From: Archegozetes longisetosus
Lineage: Eukaryota; Arthropoda; Arachnida; Sarcoptiformes; Trhypochthoniidae
Direction: 5' to 3'
DNA length: 64,000 bases
Assembly (NCBI GenBank): GCA_018873245.2
Contig: JAEMBT020000007.1
Location: forward strand, 4,771,129 to 4,835,128
Within the stretch, counting starts at the first letter, position 1, and every line of letters starts with the position of its first letter. Positions 51,123 to 61,333 of the stretch are shown piece after piece. The notes beneath the pieces are model-generated. The model ran no database searches. It saw only the letters and a program-made list of their open reading frames with translations, and was not told where the DNA came from. A program made the translations under genes and the position numbers.

Positions 51123-51549
51123 TGCGTTAGATTTTGATTCCGGTTTAATTTGATTTTAATTATTATTATTATTAAGTTATTATTATTTTATTATTAATGT
51201 TGAGTAGACTCGTCTCAATACTATCGATTTGTACATCAATTATGTTAATATTTATAGTTTTTATTGAGATTTATTTTGAAAATTATTTGATTATATCACG
51301 TTTTTATTTAATGTTTTATTATTTTTAAAACTTATTCAAAGACACAATTATAAGAATTGAAGTGAATTCTATTTTAAGATGATTTGACTTTAATTTTAAG
51401 GAAATTTTGCCATTAATTAATCCTAGAAAAGAAATCCATTCATAAATGCTGTAATTGTTTTCATTGACATATCATCTAAAAAGATCTCTACTCAAAAAGT
51501 TTTTTAAAAATTAAGTTCACTTATATTAGGTAATAATTTAAGTGAAATA
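51123..51549. promoter_or_regulatory. putative shared promoter, EMC6 / IBA57
   Basis: A 427-base AT-rich interval between divergently transcribed genes, so both 5' ends and promoters must lie here. No core element was distinguished. Confidence 0.4.
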
Positions 51550-52802
51550 ATGGCATCATTTGTATTATTAAAATCAATTAATAGATTGCATGGAAATAAA
51601 ACAATTTATCAGAACTCAAAACGTACAGTCTCATACTTATTAACAAAACTAAACGATAGAAAATTAATACGAATTAATGGAACAGATTCGTACGATTACA
51701 TGCAAGGTATGAGTCAATTGATAATTATATTAATTAATGGCTAATTTAATGTTTGATGGTAGGCCTGGTGACTAACGATATCCGACACTTGGAGTCAACG
51801 ACTGACACGAGTGTAACTTTGGATTGTATTTACTCTTTTATGTTGAATGTTTTGGGAAGAGTTGTATCCGATTTATTCATTTATAAATCTAATTATACTA
51901 ATGATGACAAACAATTGCTCGTTGAAGTTGACTCCAGTTTATTGAACTCGACCGCCAAATTTCTCAATGCGTATAGAGTTCGCAGAAAAGTTAAGATCGA
52001 TATTGAAAATCGTTTTCAAGTTTGGGCTCTTTTTCCCTCAAAGTTTGATATGTTTACTCAAGTAGTTGAAGAAAAAGCAGATCATACTGAGAGCTTTGAA
52101 TGTTTTAAAAATGAAGATATGATTGTTGTGAAAGACCCGAGGCTTAAAGAACTTGGTTTCCGTTTATTAGTTAATACTTTAGATAATAGTGATGAAAAAG
52201 TAATAAGTCATAGAATTGAAAGTTTATTGAAGTCAAATAACGTTGAGTTTAGTGAAACAGATGTTAATCAATATCACAAATATCGGTATCAATTGGGTAT
52301 TGGAGAAGGAGTTAAAGACTTTCCGGTCGAAAGTTGTTTTCCTCTTGAATGTAATGCTGATTATTTACATGGAGTCAGTTTTCATAAAGGTTTCTATTCT
52401 TAATTCAATTTCAAGTGATCTTTTGAGAAAATAATTGATTCTTAATTTCAAATTGTTTGCCACCAATCAATAGGTTGTTATGTTGGTCAAGAACTGACGG
52501 CTCGCATAAAGCACACGGGAGTTATACGCAAGAGATTAATGCCAATTGAAATTATTAGTGACAAAGAAATTCCGGATAATATTCCGATTCAAAATATTTG
52601 TACGAATGAAGGAAAAAATGTGGGAAGGTTTAGAAGTCATTTAGGGAAATATGGGTTATCCCTTTTGAGATTTGAAGATGTTTTCAAAGCAAATGAATTG
52701 ACTCTAAGCGAAACTGGTCTCAAAATTAAGACTTATAAACCTTTTTGGTGGCCAAAAGAATTAAGTAGAGATTCGATTTCTTGTGGAAGAACTAGTCATT
52801 GA
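51550..52802 (+). CDS. IBA57: IBA57, mitochondrial iron-sulfur assembly factor
   Basis: IBA57 is a folate-binding-fold protein (YgfZ/GcvT family) that helps build mitochondrial 4Fe-4S clusters. Exons 51550-51706, 51763-52389 and 52474-52802 join in phase, giving 370 residues. Introns are 56 and 84 bases. Diagnostic features: RINGTDSYDYMQGLVTND near the N-terminus, DRLGR-like NVLGRVVSDLFIY, and the family signature KGCYVGQELTARIKHTGVIR formed exactly across the second intron. A basic, Ser-rich N-terminal stretch suits a mitochondrial targeting sequence. A polyadenylation-type AATAAA lies about 70 bases after the stop. Confidence 0.96.
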
Positions 52803-53178
52803 AATATAAATTTATTTTAGTGTTTCGTTTGATTTTAGCCGAACATTATGCCTTGTAATAAGCATGTTGTAAATAAAAATCTAATTCTTCTCATTTTCGT
52901 TAGACTTTTTCTCAATACTTTATTACTAATACTTTGAGTACTTATTTGATAAGAGGTAATTCTTGTAGTTTATGAATTATTTTCCTAATTATGAGAGATT
53001 TTATCAAAACAAGACATGAAAAGATTTATTGGAAACTAAGTGATAATTAAGAATCATTATTGTGAAAAGTTTTGAAAGTCAAGTATTACGTCATTTGTGA
53101 ACAAATCAAACTATACATAGGCCTAAACATTAAACTCAATCTATGAAAGAGTTTAAATTTGAAAATATCTGACCTACA
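52803..53178. other. IBA57 to SDHAF2 spacer
   Basis: A 376-base interval between two same-strand genes. It holds the IBA57 3' UTR with AATAAA near 52872 and presumably the SDHAF2 promoter. Nothing else was recognised. Confidence 0.5.
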
Positions 53179-53723
53179 ATGCAATTTATTAAAAGTTTAT
53201 CATTTGTCAGACAATCGCTCATTAGACCTAATAAAATACGATTACTTTGGACGTCAGCCATTCGTTTGAATGGAAACAACGATTATTATGATCCAGTCTC
53301 TAATGAACCACAAATTCCATCAGCTCTTAGTCAAAGACAAGAAACGATTGAAGTGAAGAGATCTAGACTTCTGTATCAAAGTAGAAAAGAGGTATTTATC
53401 ACATGTTTTTCAACTGATAGTATATCAAATATTAATTAATTATTTATTTATTCAACCGATTGATCGGCTCTAAAGGAATGCTCGAAAATGATCTTCTTTT
53501 AAGCAATTTTGCGGCTAAATATCTCAATAAATTGAATGAAAAACAATTAGACATGTATGACTTCATCATTAATATGCCGTCAAATGATTGGGATCTCTAC
53601 TACTGGGCGGTCGGCATCAAACAAGTTCCTGAAGAGTTCAAAAATGAAGTTATGGACATGTTGATTGAACATACGAGGAATAAAGATAAAGAAAGCAGGA
53701 TAAGACAACCAGACCTTCGTTGA
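53179..53723 (+). CDS. SDHAF2: SDHAF2, succinate dehydrogenase assembly factor 2
   Basis: SDHAF2 (Sdh5) is a mitochondrial matrix factor needed for covalent FAD attachment to SDHA. Exon one encodes a basic leader and [17 protein letters not shown]. Exon two encodes [38 protein letters not shown] and [10 protein letters not shown], ending IRQPDLR. These are hallmark motifs. The junction is odd. The obvious donor GAG|GTATTT at 53391 and the acceptor at 53475 are out of register by one base. An in-frame join is possible with donor GATA|GTATAT (exon 53179-53419 plus 53476-53723), which inserts about ten residues after SRK and gives 162 residues. A sequence error or unusual splice are alternatives. 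It converges on SDHC. Confidence 0.92.
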
Positions 53724-54179
53724 ATATTATTATTATTTATTCATTAATAGATTCTGGTTATTGTTGACAAAAATAGCTTTATAAATACGTTCGTTTAATA
53801 AGTCTTAGACAATAAGTATTCGAGATTAAGCAATCACTCAAAATCTGTAACTTTTCATTATTGAGCTAAATTGTGAATTTAAGGTATAAAATATTGAAAC
53901 TTACGCTTAATTAATGTAAAATAAATTGGTTGTTCTGTGAGCCTATGGCTCAGTAAAAATGTAATTTTAAGAAACTTTGAGTACCAGTTCTATTTCAAGT
54001 GACGAACACTTTTTAATAAACAAGTTACAGATTTTTCTAAATTGAAATCAATTTATTCCAGAAAAGGAAAGAAATCCAAAATTTCGAGTTTGAAACCAGT
54101 CAATTCTAGTTTTGGTTCAACAAAAATTAAATTAATCTAAAATTAAACAAATTTAGAATTTGTTAAATTAGATCAAGAG
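53724..54179. other. SDHAF2 / SDHC convergent 3' spacer
   Basis: 456 bases between the stop codons of two convergent complex II genes, presumably holding both 3' UTRs. No further feature seen. Confidence 0.5.
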
Positions 54180-54826
54180 CTAATTATAAGCCATTATGAA
54201 TCCGATAGCGGCCAATAAAGTGACGCCTAAATAGTAGATTTGAACAAAGTTAATGCCAGTTGACTAACAAATAATCAAACTCTTACCTAAAACGATATAA
54301 CCAGAAGTATATAATTCCTTCAATCCGAAACCATAGCCAAAATCCCACGCCAGATGTCTTAAGCCATTGAAGGTGTGATAGACTAAAGAAGTGCCTGAAA
54401 ACGTAAAATCAATCATGAGATAGATACGAAACGATTAAGAATGTTGAACTAAGTACCGGCCAAAACTTTAAGCGTAAACAAGAGCGAGCTTGGAACCGAA
54501 GCCTGTACTGATGCCAAGACTTGCGCGAAGTTTGTTGATTGCGAATATAAGGCAGAAATTCCTCCGCCATAAAGAAGTACTGCCAACGAAAGGCCAGTCA
54601 TTCGGTGGCTGATCGATAGGACGGTAGTTAGTTGTGGCTTATATATCAAGACTGGACTTAACGGTCGTTTCAAACTTTTGTTTTTCTCAAAATAATCGTT
54701 TGTTGTTGTTGCTGACGATGAAGTAGTACTTTGACGCAGGCATTTGTTGGCCATTGAAGATAATTGCGTCAATCGGAACAATTTGTTCGAGACACATATT
54801 CGTTGAATCAATAGATTTGATGCCAT
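54180..54826 (-). CDS. SDHC: SDHC, succinate dehydrogenase cytochrome b560 subunit
   Basis: SDHC is a heme- and ubiquinone-binding membrane anchor of respiratory complex II. Minus-strand exons 54826-54457, 54394-54287 and 54226-54180 join in phase, giving 174 residues. A basic Ser/Thr-rich leader is followed by RPLSPVLIYKPQLTTVLSIS and HRMTGLSLAVLLYGG (family SHRxTG), LVYHTFNGLRHLAWDFGYGF (heme-ligand His region, family YHxxNGIRHLxWD) and a final helix GVTLLAAIGFIMAYN. The last intron is 60 bases; its acceptor CTATTTAG|GC was chosen because an earlier AG gives the wrong frame. Confidence 0.95.
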
Positions 54827-55136
54827 TTTTGTGGTAATATTTGTTAATTTTTATTATTTAATTGAAGATTAGTTTCTGATTTTTGCTTTTTATGACTTTA
54901 TGATTGAGGCTAAGACTTTATGAAACATTATTTTGTTGAGTTTTTTCGTTGAATTCAATTTAACATGTCTACAATAATTTAATACAAATTGTATTCAGAT
55001 TTAAATGCCATTAATGAGGACGTAGTTTATTAACAACTTATATCATTGAAAATGTGTTTATGTTTCAATATATTATCATTTAATTTAGACGCATTTTAAT
55101 AACTTTTAAACTAAACAAAAACAAATAATCAGAGAA
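54827..55136. promoter_or_regulatory. putative shared promoter, SDHC / mL55
   Basis: A 310-base interval between divergent start codons of two mitochondrial-protein genes. It is very AT-rich with no distinguishable core motif. A shared promoter is inference from geometry. Confidence 0.4.
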
Positions 55137-55613
55137 ATGAATAATTTCATATTAAATATCCAAAAGTAAGTAAAGTCTTAACAAATAAATAAATAAAAAT
55201 ATAAGACATTGCAAAAACAAGATAACTAAGAAAGAAAATTGATTTATTCCAGACTCGAAACATTGATAATTAAATTAAATTCAAATCACTCACTGCAACA
55301 AATCCGCAATTTCAACTCAAATCGGGCCTCAATATGCATGATAAAGCGATCAAAATATTGTCGATTATATCCCTCATTAATGGTCTACCCAGATGGCTCG
55401 ACAGTGACTGTAAGATACCCCGAACCGCGATTATTGATCAGATTACCGATTTGTCTGGAGGACTGTAAGACTGAGGCTGAAAGACGACAATGGCTTTCGA
55501 GACGAAAACCGATTGAAGTGATTAAGATTGAAGAGGAAGACAATGCTGTTCAATTCGATTCAAAACAATATCTTAGTATTCTTCGAAATAAAACGCGAAG
55601 AGCCTCCTCTTAG
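55137..55613 (+). CDS. MRPL55: mitochondrial ribosomal protein mL55
   Basis: A component of the large subunit of the animal mitochondrial ribosome. A short first exon, 55137-55165 (ATG, nine codons plus two bases), is followed by GTAAGT. It joins exon 55253-55613 in phase to give 129 residues. Hallmarks: SNRASICMIKRSKYCRLYPS (family NRAS...YxRLYPxLLV), YPDGSTVTVRYPEPRLLIRL (family DGSTIxIRYxEPR) and P-x-DL-like ICLEDCKTEAERRQWLSRRK. The region before NRAS suits a targeting peptide. AATAAA occurs about 60 bases after the stop. Confidence 0.9.
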
Positions 55614-56145
55614 TAATTAGTTGTCTAATTTTAGATCTAGTCTTAATAGTTGGCTGAATTTGAATTTGTAAAATAAACTTTTTGAACAATAGCTAATGTC
55701 AGAATAATAAATTTGAGCTCCAGTTAACTCTTGTAACCATTGGTTTCTCTGAACTAATCGATTTCAGAATAATCGGTTCTAATAGAGTTTCACTTGTTTC
55801 GATCTATTTAAAGTTTACTACGAATTCTTGCAAAAAACTTCCTGACTGATATTAAATAAGATACGGTCCTATTAAATGAGATAATTTCACAACTATATCT
55901 TTACTTAGATCTAAAAATTTTTGTTAAACTTAGAACTTTTGAATCAATCAATCGTTGCTTTATTTGATCGAAATAAAAATTCAACTGATATTTAGGTTAT
56001 TTTTCTGCTTTTCAATGAATATCAATATAATTGACTCAATTCGTTTTAGTATCAAATAATTTAATGAAATTATAAACCGTTTACAATCATAATACCTTTC
56101 TATCACTTAAATAGAAATTAAAATTTTATACAAATAAATATATTC
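55614..56145. other. mL55 / SPATA6-like convergent spacer
   Basis: An AT-rich spacer of 532 bases between 3' ends. It has AATAAA near 55672 and no other recognisable feature. Confidence 0.5.
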
Positions 56146-56795
56146 TTATGAATCAGAACTAGTTGAATCTAATTGAGAACCGGGTTCAGTGTCACTCAAT
56201 TCATTTTGAGTGAGACTATTAATTATTGTGAATTCAAGTTTGGGTGCGATCGGTAGAAGACAGCAATCCATAAGAAGGCAGCGACTAGATTTGCTATACT
56301 TTGGCCTCAAATGAGGCTTTGGGAACAGGAATTGGTTTGCACAACATTCATATTTAGCTATAATTAAACCATTTTCACTAATGAGACAAATGACGACTGT
56401 TTCATCTGTAAGAAGATCTCAATGAATCAAAAGTTGAATTAAAGATTGAATAGATTGAGAAAATACCTGAAAGTAGTTTTAAAAGTTGGGGAACAGTATC
56501 GCAATTGAATCGATTAACGAAACAAAACTGTTCGTAAAAAATGAGCGGAAATTTGGGCTTCAGTTTCGAAGTAATGCCATAACTGTTGAACATTTTTACT
56601 TTTAGGTAAACCTTTGAATCATCTGACGCTAAACGAACGCCTGGACATGATATCTGTTGTATATTAATTAAGATTAATTAAATGTTTCAATGAACTGGTG
56701 GTAAACTAATACAAACCAAGCATATCTTCAAATTGACATTTATTATCATTTTGCTTCACTTTAACATCCATTAATTTTAAGCCAATTTTTGACAT
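56146..56795 (-). CDS. short SPATA6-like protein (N-terminal domain only)
   Basis: This resembles the N-terminal domain of SPATA6, a protein linked to sperm neck/flagellum assembly and myosin-based transport in mammals. Minus-strand exons 56795-56760, 56653-56467 and 56405-56146 join in phase, giving 160 residues. Matching text: LKLMDVKISCPGVRLASDDS, KVYLKVKMFNSYGITSKL, FPLIFYEQFCFVNRFN, QFLFPKPHLRPKYSKSSR and LLPIAPKLEFTIIN (family FMFPGP and GIAPRLEFS). The human protein runs several hundred residues further; here an acidic/Ser tail DSTSSDS and stop follow at once. Exon one is only 36 bases, chosen because its phase and its alignment both fit. SPATA6L is the alternative name. Confidence 0.8.
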
Positions 56796-57630
56796 TATTT
56801 ACATCCGAGTAATGCTTATCTCAAGACCATTTATTAATTTGATTTTAAATTATTTAATCTCTTGGTCGTTTCATCGTAAGATTTAAAGCTAAATTATTGA
56901 ACGATTAAGGTTTGAACGAAGAGACTGGTAACCAAAACAAAACTAAAAATCATGTGTTGTTAAATGCCTATAGAGCGCTTGCTTCTACGCAATCATAACA
57001 AACCCTGCATTTAATGCTTTACAGTCTAGTCAAGTTTTATTTCAGAAACCAATAATTAAAAACTTTTCATCATTTGTTCGTTTGTAGGTTAAGCTTAAAT
57101 GGTTTTGAACAGTAACTCGTAAGAAGTACTGAATATTTACGTGAAACATTGATAAGAATAAATTTTGAAACAAATGTAAAAAAGATTTCAAAGTTAGATT
57201 TATTTTCTTAAATTTTGATTCATAAATCACAAGAGTTAAAATCATTTTCCTTGAAAAATAGATATTTCTAAATCATACCAAAAAACAACGATTAATTTAC
57301 AACACACTCAGTCAAATATTAAAATCATCGTTTAGGAAAGTTATGAAATATCTCTACACTTGAAACAAATCTTGCTTGAATTGTGCAAAAAATAAATGTT
57401 TAAAGTCTAAAATGAACATAAATAAGTTCAGTCGTTGAAAAATTTACAAAATAAGCAATATCTCGATATAGTGAATGGCTGGGAACTGATAATTAACAAG
57501 AGATTTTCACTATAAGTAGATCATTAAGAATTAGCTAATGTGCGTCTACAAGAGATTATTGCTTTTACCGTTAAGGGAATTCACTACATCGAGGTATTAT
57601 TGTATATTTTTATGAGAAAACTCAGTTCTA
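56796..57630. other. intergenic region with pogo-like element
   Basis: Lies between the 5' end of the SPATA6-like gene and the 3' end of the CENP-C-like gene. Apart from the inverted-repeat element at 57456-57604 nothing was recognised. Confidence 0.5.
57456..57604. mobile_element. pogo-like miniature inverted-repeat element
   Basis: The left arm CAATATCTCGATATAGTGAA is complementary to the right arm, which read inverted is CAATAATACCTCGATGTAGT followed by GAATTCCC. The arms enclose about 90 bases. The same CCTCGAT...TAGTGAAC motif recurs near 2873-2975 and 20380-20405. No transposase. Confidence 0.65.
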
Positions 57631-59150
57631 CTAATTGTTAGCCATAGACGTGACAGATCTGATGACATGAACGTAGAAATAGCAGGGCTCTACGTTCTTG
57701 TTCTCTAGTCGATATCTAGTATGGGGAGGTATTTTGATTTGGTGTCCAGTTTCAAGGGATTTTTTCTGTTTGCCATTTTCTGCATTCAATGCAGATTGTC
57801 CAGAGAGCAAGAATAGTTTGGTAATACAATCTCCATTAAATCGGCTGTTTTGGTGGCCCCGTAATCCAAACGCATTACACACTTAAGTCCATCGACTTTA
57901 TTTGATTCTCCCTTAAATGCAGACCACGAATAAAACACGTTCTTATCGTCATTAAACACACTTTTCCTGAACTTCAGCCAATTCACTTTTGACAGGATTT
58001 CTTTACGTTTCTCTTCTGTCATTTCGTTGTCTTCTTCTCTCCACCTCGAAACCACGCAACTATACTGTGAGCCATCAATTTCACTCCAAGAGGCGTTTTC
58101 GATGTGATCATACGGATTGTCACTGACTTCTTCATTATTCTTAAGTCTTGATGAATGCCTCGTCATTCCAATTATTCGATGATTTTTGGCACAATAGTTC
58201 AATGGCTTAATTTTGAGGAACTTCTTCTCAATTCTGTTCTTCAGCATTTGTTGGCCTGCATTAATCTGTGGTCCGATTTGTTGAATACGTCTGTTTGCGG
58301 TGATTTGTGATGTCGAGCTTTGAGAGAAACTCTGATTCGGTGGAAACAAAAATGCTTCAGAAATATTTGATTTGTCTGAAGCAATCGCTTCAATAAGTCC
58401 AGTATTTTTTGGTGAATTCGTCTCGTCACTCAAATCAATACTCATTCTATTGATAGTTTGTTTGTTCAAGTTTTCACTTGTGCTAACACTCGTCTCGTTT
58501 TGCACAAAATTAAGTAAATCGTTATTAACAGCACTTAAACAAGTGTTTGTCGGAAATGACTTCTCATTCAATAAATTATTATTAATATTATTATTAATGA
58601 CATAATGATTGCAATCGTTTATTGCAAAAGAGGATGAATTGACTTCGGTTTTATCACTATTTACTGTGGTTTCAATGCCGAGGTCTTGCATAAGAGTGTC
58701 GATAGATTCCTCACAAGGAATCGGGATCTTATCTAGCAATAAGTTATTGCTATTATTGGTATCACTTTCACTCTTATTATAATTAATGATCGACTCATTG
58801 ATCGATACGTTGATTGCATTATTTTCATAGTCATCACAATTAGGGATCCGCTGGAGTGCTGGCATTTCAGGCAAAGGACTGTCACTTCTTATATCTTGGA
58901 CTGGACTGAAATCTGGTATTCTTCTAAGTTTTGGTAATCTTAAAGCTATTTCTTCGTTTGCATCCGTTGTCGAGACTGTCATTATTTCTGTTGATTTGAT
59001 GCAACTCATTGGCAACTTATTAACAGTACTTTTATGAAAAATCGGTCGACTTATAAATTTCAGATCTGATTGGCTGCTGTTTACGATTATTTTGAATGTC
59101 ATTTCACTCGAATTGAGTAATTTTTTTACATTTTTGATGATATGCCGCAT
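57631..59150 (-). CDS. probable CENP-C/Mif2-type cupin protein with apparent frameshift
   Basis: One long minus-strand frame, 59150-57786 (454 residues), is low-complexity and Ser/Asn-rich up to about residue 330. It then carries TRHSSRLKNNEEVSDNPYD and a folded-looking part (KNVFYSWSAFKGESNKVDGL, KCVMRLDYGATKTADLMEI). The continuation of that domain lies in the overlapping -1 frame, 57882-57631: CITKLFLLSGQSALNAENGK then HQIKIPPHTRYRLENKNVEP and CYFYVHVIRSV. That resembles the C-terminal cupin of CENP-C/Mif2, which dimerises this centromere-binding kinetochore protein. The frame change must fall within 57786-57882; no intron of credible size fits, so an indel, sequence error or real mutation is likely. 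RHSSRL could be a degenerate CENP-C motif. The family assignment is tentative. Confidence 0.55.
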
Positions 59151-59717
59151 GAATAATTGTAGGTTTAATTCATTATTAATTAATATATTAATTAATAAAA
59201 TATTTGATTTTCGACTTTTTTGACTAAATGTTAGTCATTGGTTTGCAGTTTTGTTGCAAAGTAACCGGTTGTGCAATATTTCGAACAAGTCTTCGGTTTT
59301 ATTGCAATTATTGATTCGAATAATAAACTGTAAAACTTATTGATAATCACTTCCAATAAATACTTGTTTTGATGAATCAAATAGAGATTCAAATAATGTA
59401 ATAATAGGTTGAAATGTTTGGTTTTCAAATTGAAAAATTTCGTCAATAGAATTGACGACTCACTATCAGATAATAGATTATCAAAATGTCAAACTAAGCA
59501 ACAATTACATGGATAGCAAAGATGAATAAATGTGAGTCGATATAACTTAATATTAATAATTAACATTTGAAGAGAATTTTGGTGGCAATGGCCTAGGTAT
59601 GTTGCATTCAAGTGTATTTGATGACACGTGATTGACGCATTATCACAACTTGTGATATAAGTTGTAAACACTTACCTCTTGTTGACATTTAAACAAAACT
59701 GTCACTGACTCTATAAA
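59151..59717. promoter_or_regulatory. divergent spacer, CENP-C-like / BPHL-like
   Basis: 567 bases between divergent genes, so both 5' ends lie here. Only short, unsupported open frames are present and no core motif was distinguished. Confidence 0.35.
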
Positions 59718-60806
59718 ATGAATTTATTTTCACAAATCTTTAAATCAAAGCTCAATTTATTGACAATAACTACAAGTTTTAACCCATTAATGTATGTATT
59801 GTTGAATTTTATTATTTATTTAGCTGTAGTTATATTTGAATGATATTTCTGTTGATATTGTGATGATCTGATAAACTGATAGCAAAAGAAATGTACAAAT
59901 TGGCCAAAAAGTAGCCGTAAATGGAATTAATATTCATTACGAAAAGGTTGGAAACGGAAAACACAATGTTCTACTACTTCCTGGAGCTTTAGGTTCAAAC
60001 TAATTCAATTTAATCAATTTTGTTAAAATTTATAATTCAAGGTTAAGCTCAAATTTCAACTAATATTTATTTTGTCGTTGAACTGATTGTTAGGTTCTAT
60101 AAGAACTGACTTTAGTCCACAACTCGAAGGTCTAAATAAAGACAAGTTCACTTTAATAGCATGGGATCCTCCTGGATATGGATATAGTAGACCTCCTGAA
60201 CGAGACTTCAATGATTTCTATAGAAAAGATGCCAAACTTGCGGCTCAACTGATGCAGGTTTGAGTGCAAATATTTAAATAGAGATTTAAATAATAAGACA
60301 ATAGATTGATATTTGAAAAGACACTCGGATTTCAAAAGTACTCAATTATGGGTTGGAGCGACGGCGGGATTACTGGACTCATACTATCGGCTGCTTATCC
60401 TCAAAATGTCAATAAGCTTGTTATTTGGGGATCAAATTCTTATGTATCGGATGAAGATCGAAGACTGATGAGAGCTCTTAGGGACACCAACAAATGGAGC
60501 CCACGAGCGAAAGAAGCGTTTGTCAAATTATACGGCGAACAATTATTTGAGCGAATGTGGCATCAATTTATTGATTGTTTTTGTAAATACGATGACATTT
60601 GCAAAGATGACTTGAAAAACATAGTTTGTCCCACTTTTATATTACACGGAGATTTGGATCCATTGTTAGCTAAAGAACATCCTCAGTATCTTCTCGATAA
60701 TATTAAAGATGTTAAACTTTATCGATTTCCAGAAGGAAAGCATAACATTCATCAGAGATATAGCGAAGAGTTCAACAAACTGGTTGAACAGTTTCTTCTC
60801 GAATGA
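59718..60806 (+). CDS. BPHL: BPHL-type alpha/beta hydrolase (valacyclovir hydrolase-like)
   Basis: BPHL is a mitochondrial serine hydrolase that activates amino-acid ester prodrugs and probably detoxifies homocysteine thiolactone. Exons 59718-59791, 59883-59992, 60094-60257 and 60321-60806 join in phase to give 277 residues. Hallmarks: KVAVNGINIHYEKVGNG, VLLLPGALG (oxyanion region), LIAWDPPGYGYSRPP, nucleophile elbow YSIMGWSDGGITG with Ser, LVIWGSNSYVSDEDR, ILHGDLDPL with acidic Asp and EGKHNIHQRY with His. The catalytic triad is intact. The Lys/Thr-rich first exon suits a mitochondrial leader. The fourth-exon acceptor (AAAAG|ACACTC) was preferred because an AG 16 bases earlier breaks the frame. 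AATAAA lies near 60920. Confidence 0.95.
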
Positions 60807-61333
60807 TTATATTGTTAGTAAATTTATAAAAATGTGGGTTATTAAATTTTTCTGTTTAATGTTGTTAATTACAATTTTAAGGAATTTTTAGCTATTTCGT
60901 ATTAAATACTAAAAGGCAAAATAAAATTATTATTTTTTTACTGATGAAGTTCTCTAATTCATGTCCAATCATGAGTCAAATGTGTGCTGCTATAAGCTTT
61001 TCAAGTTTGACATTTGATGATACTTTTTAAGAGCCGTTAATATTTGATTCAGGACAGTAAGGTTTGACTGTAATTCATTGTTGAGAGTGATTCAAATTTG
61101 AATATAAAGAGTTTGGTTGACCTATTAGTTACAAATATTGCTTATGAATTGACAATTGAAAGAGACAACAATTAACAAATTGATATGTTCTTTTACAAAA
61201 CTGTTAATCGATTGTTGAAGGAGATAGAAAGCACATTCTCGTCCACTTTAAATATTTGCAGTTACACATCTAGTCTAATATAGATCTTCATGAATTAATA
61301 TTTTGATGTTTTATTCGCAAATTTTCTGATAAA
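60807..61333. other. intergenic spacer before hemopexin-repeat gene
   Basis: 527 bases with the BPHL 3' UTR (AATAAA near 60920) and the presumed promoter of the next gene. Nothing else was recognised. Confidence 0.5.

Noticed and set aside
54255-54286. A 23-base intron in SDHC using the first downstream AG
   Set aside because: Too short and leads to a stop after four codons; the acceptor 37 bases further on restores the conserved last helix.
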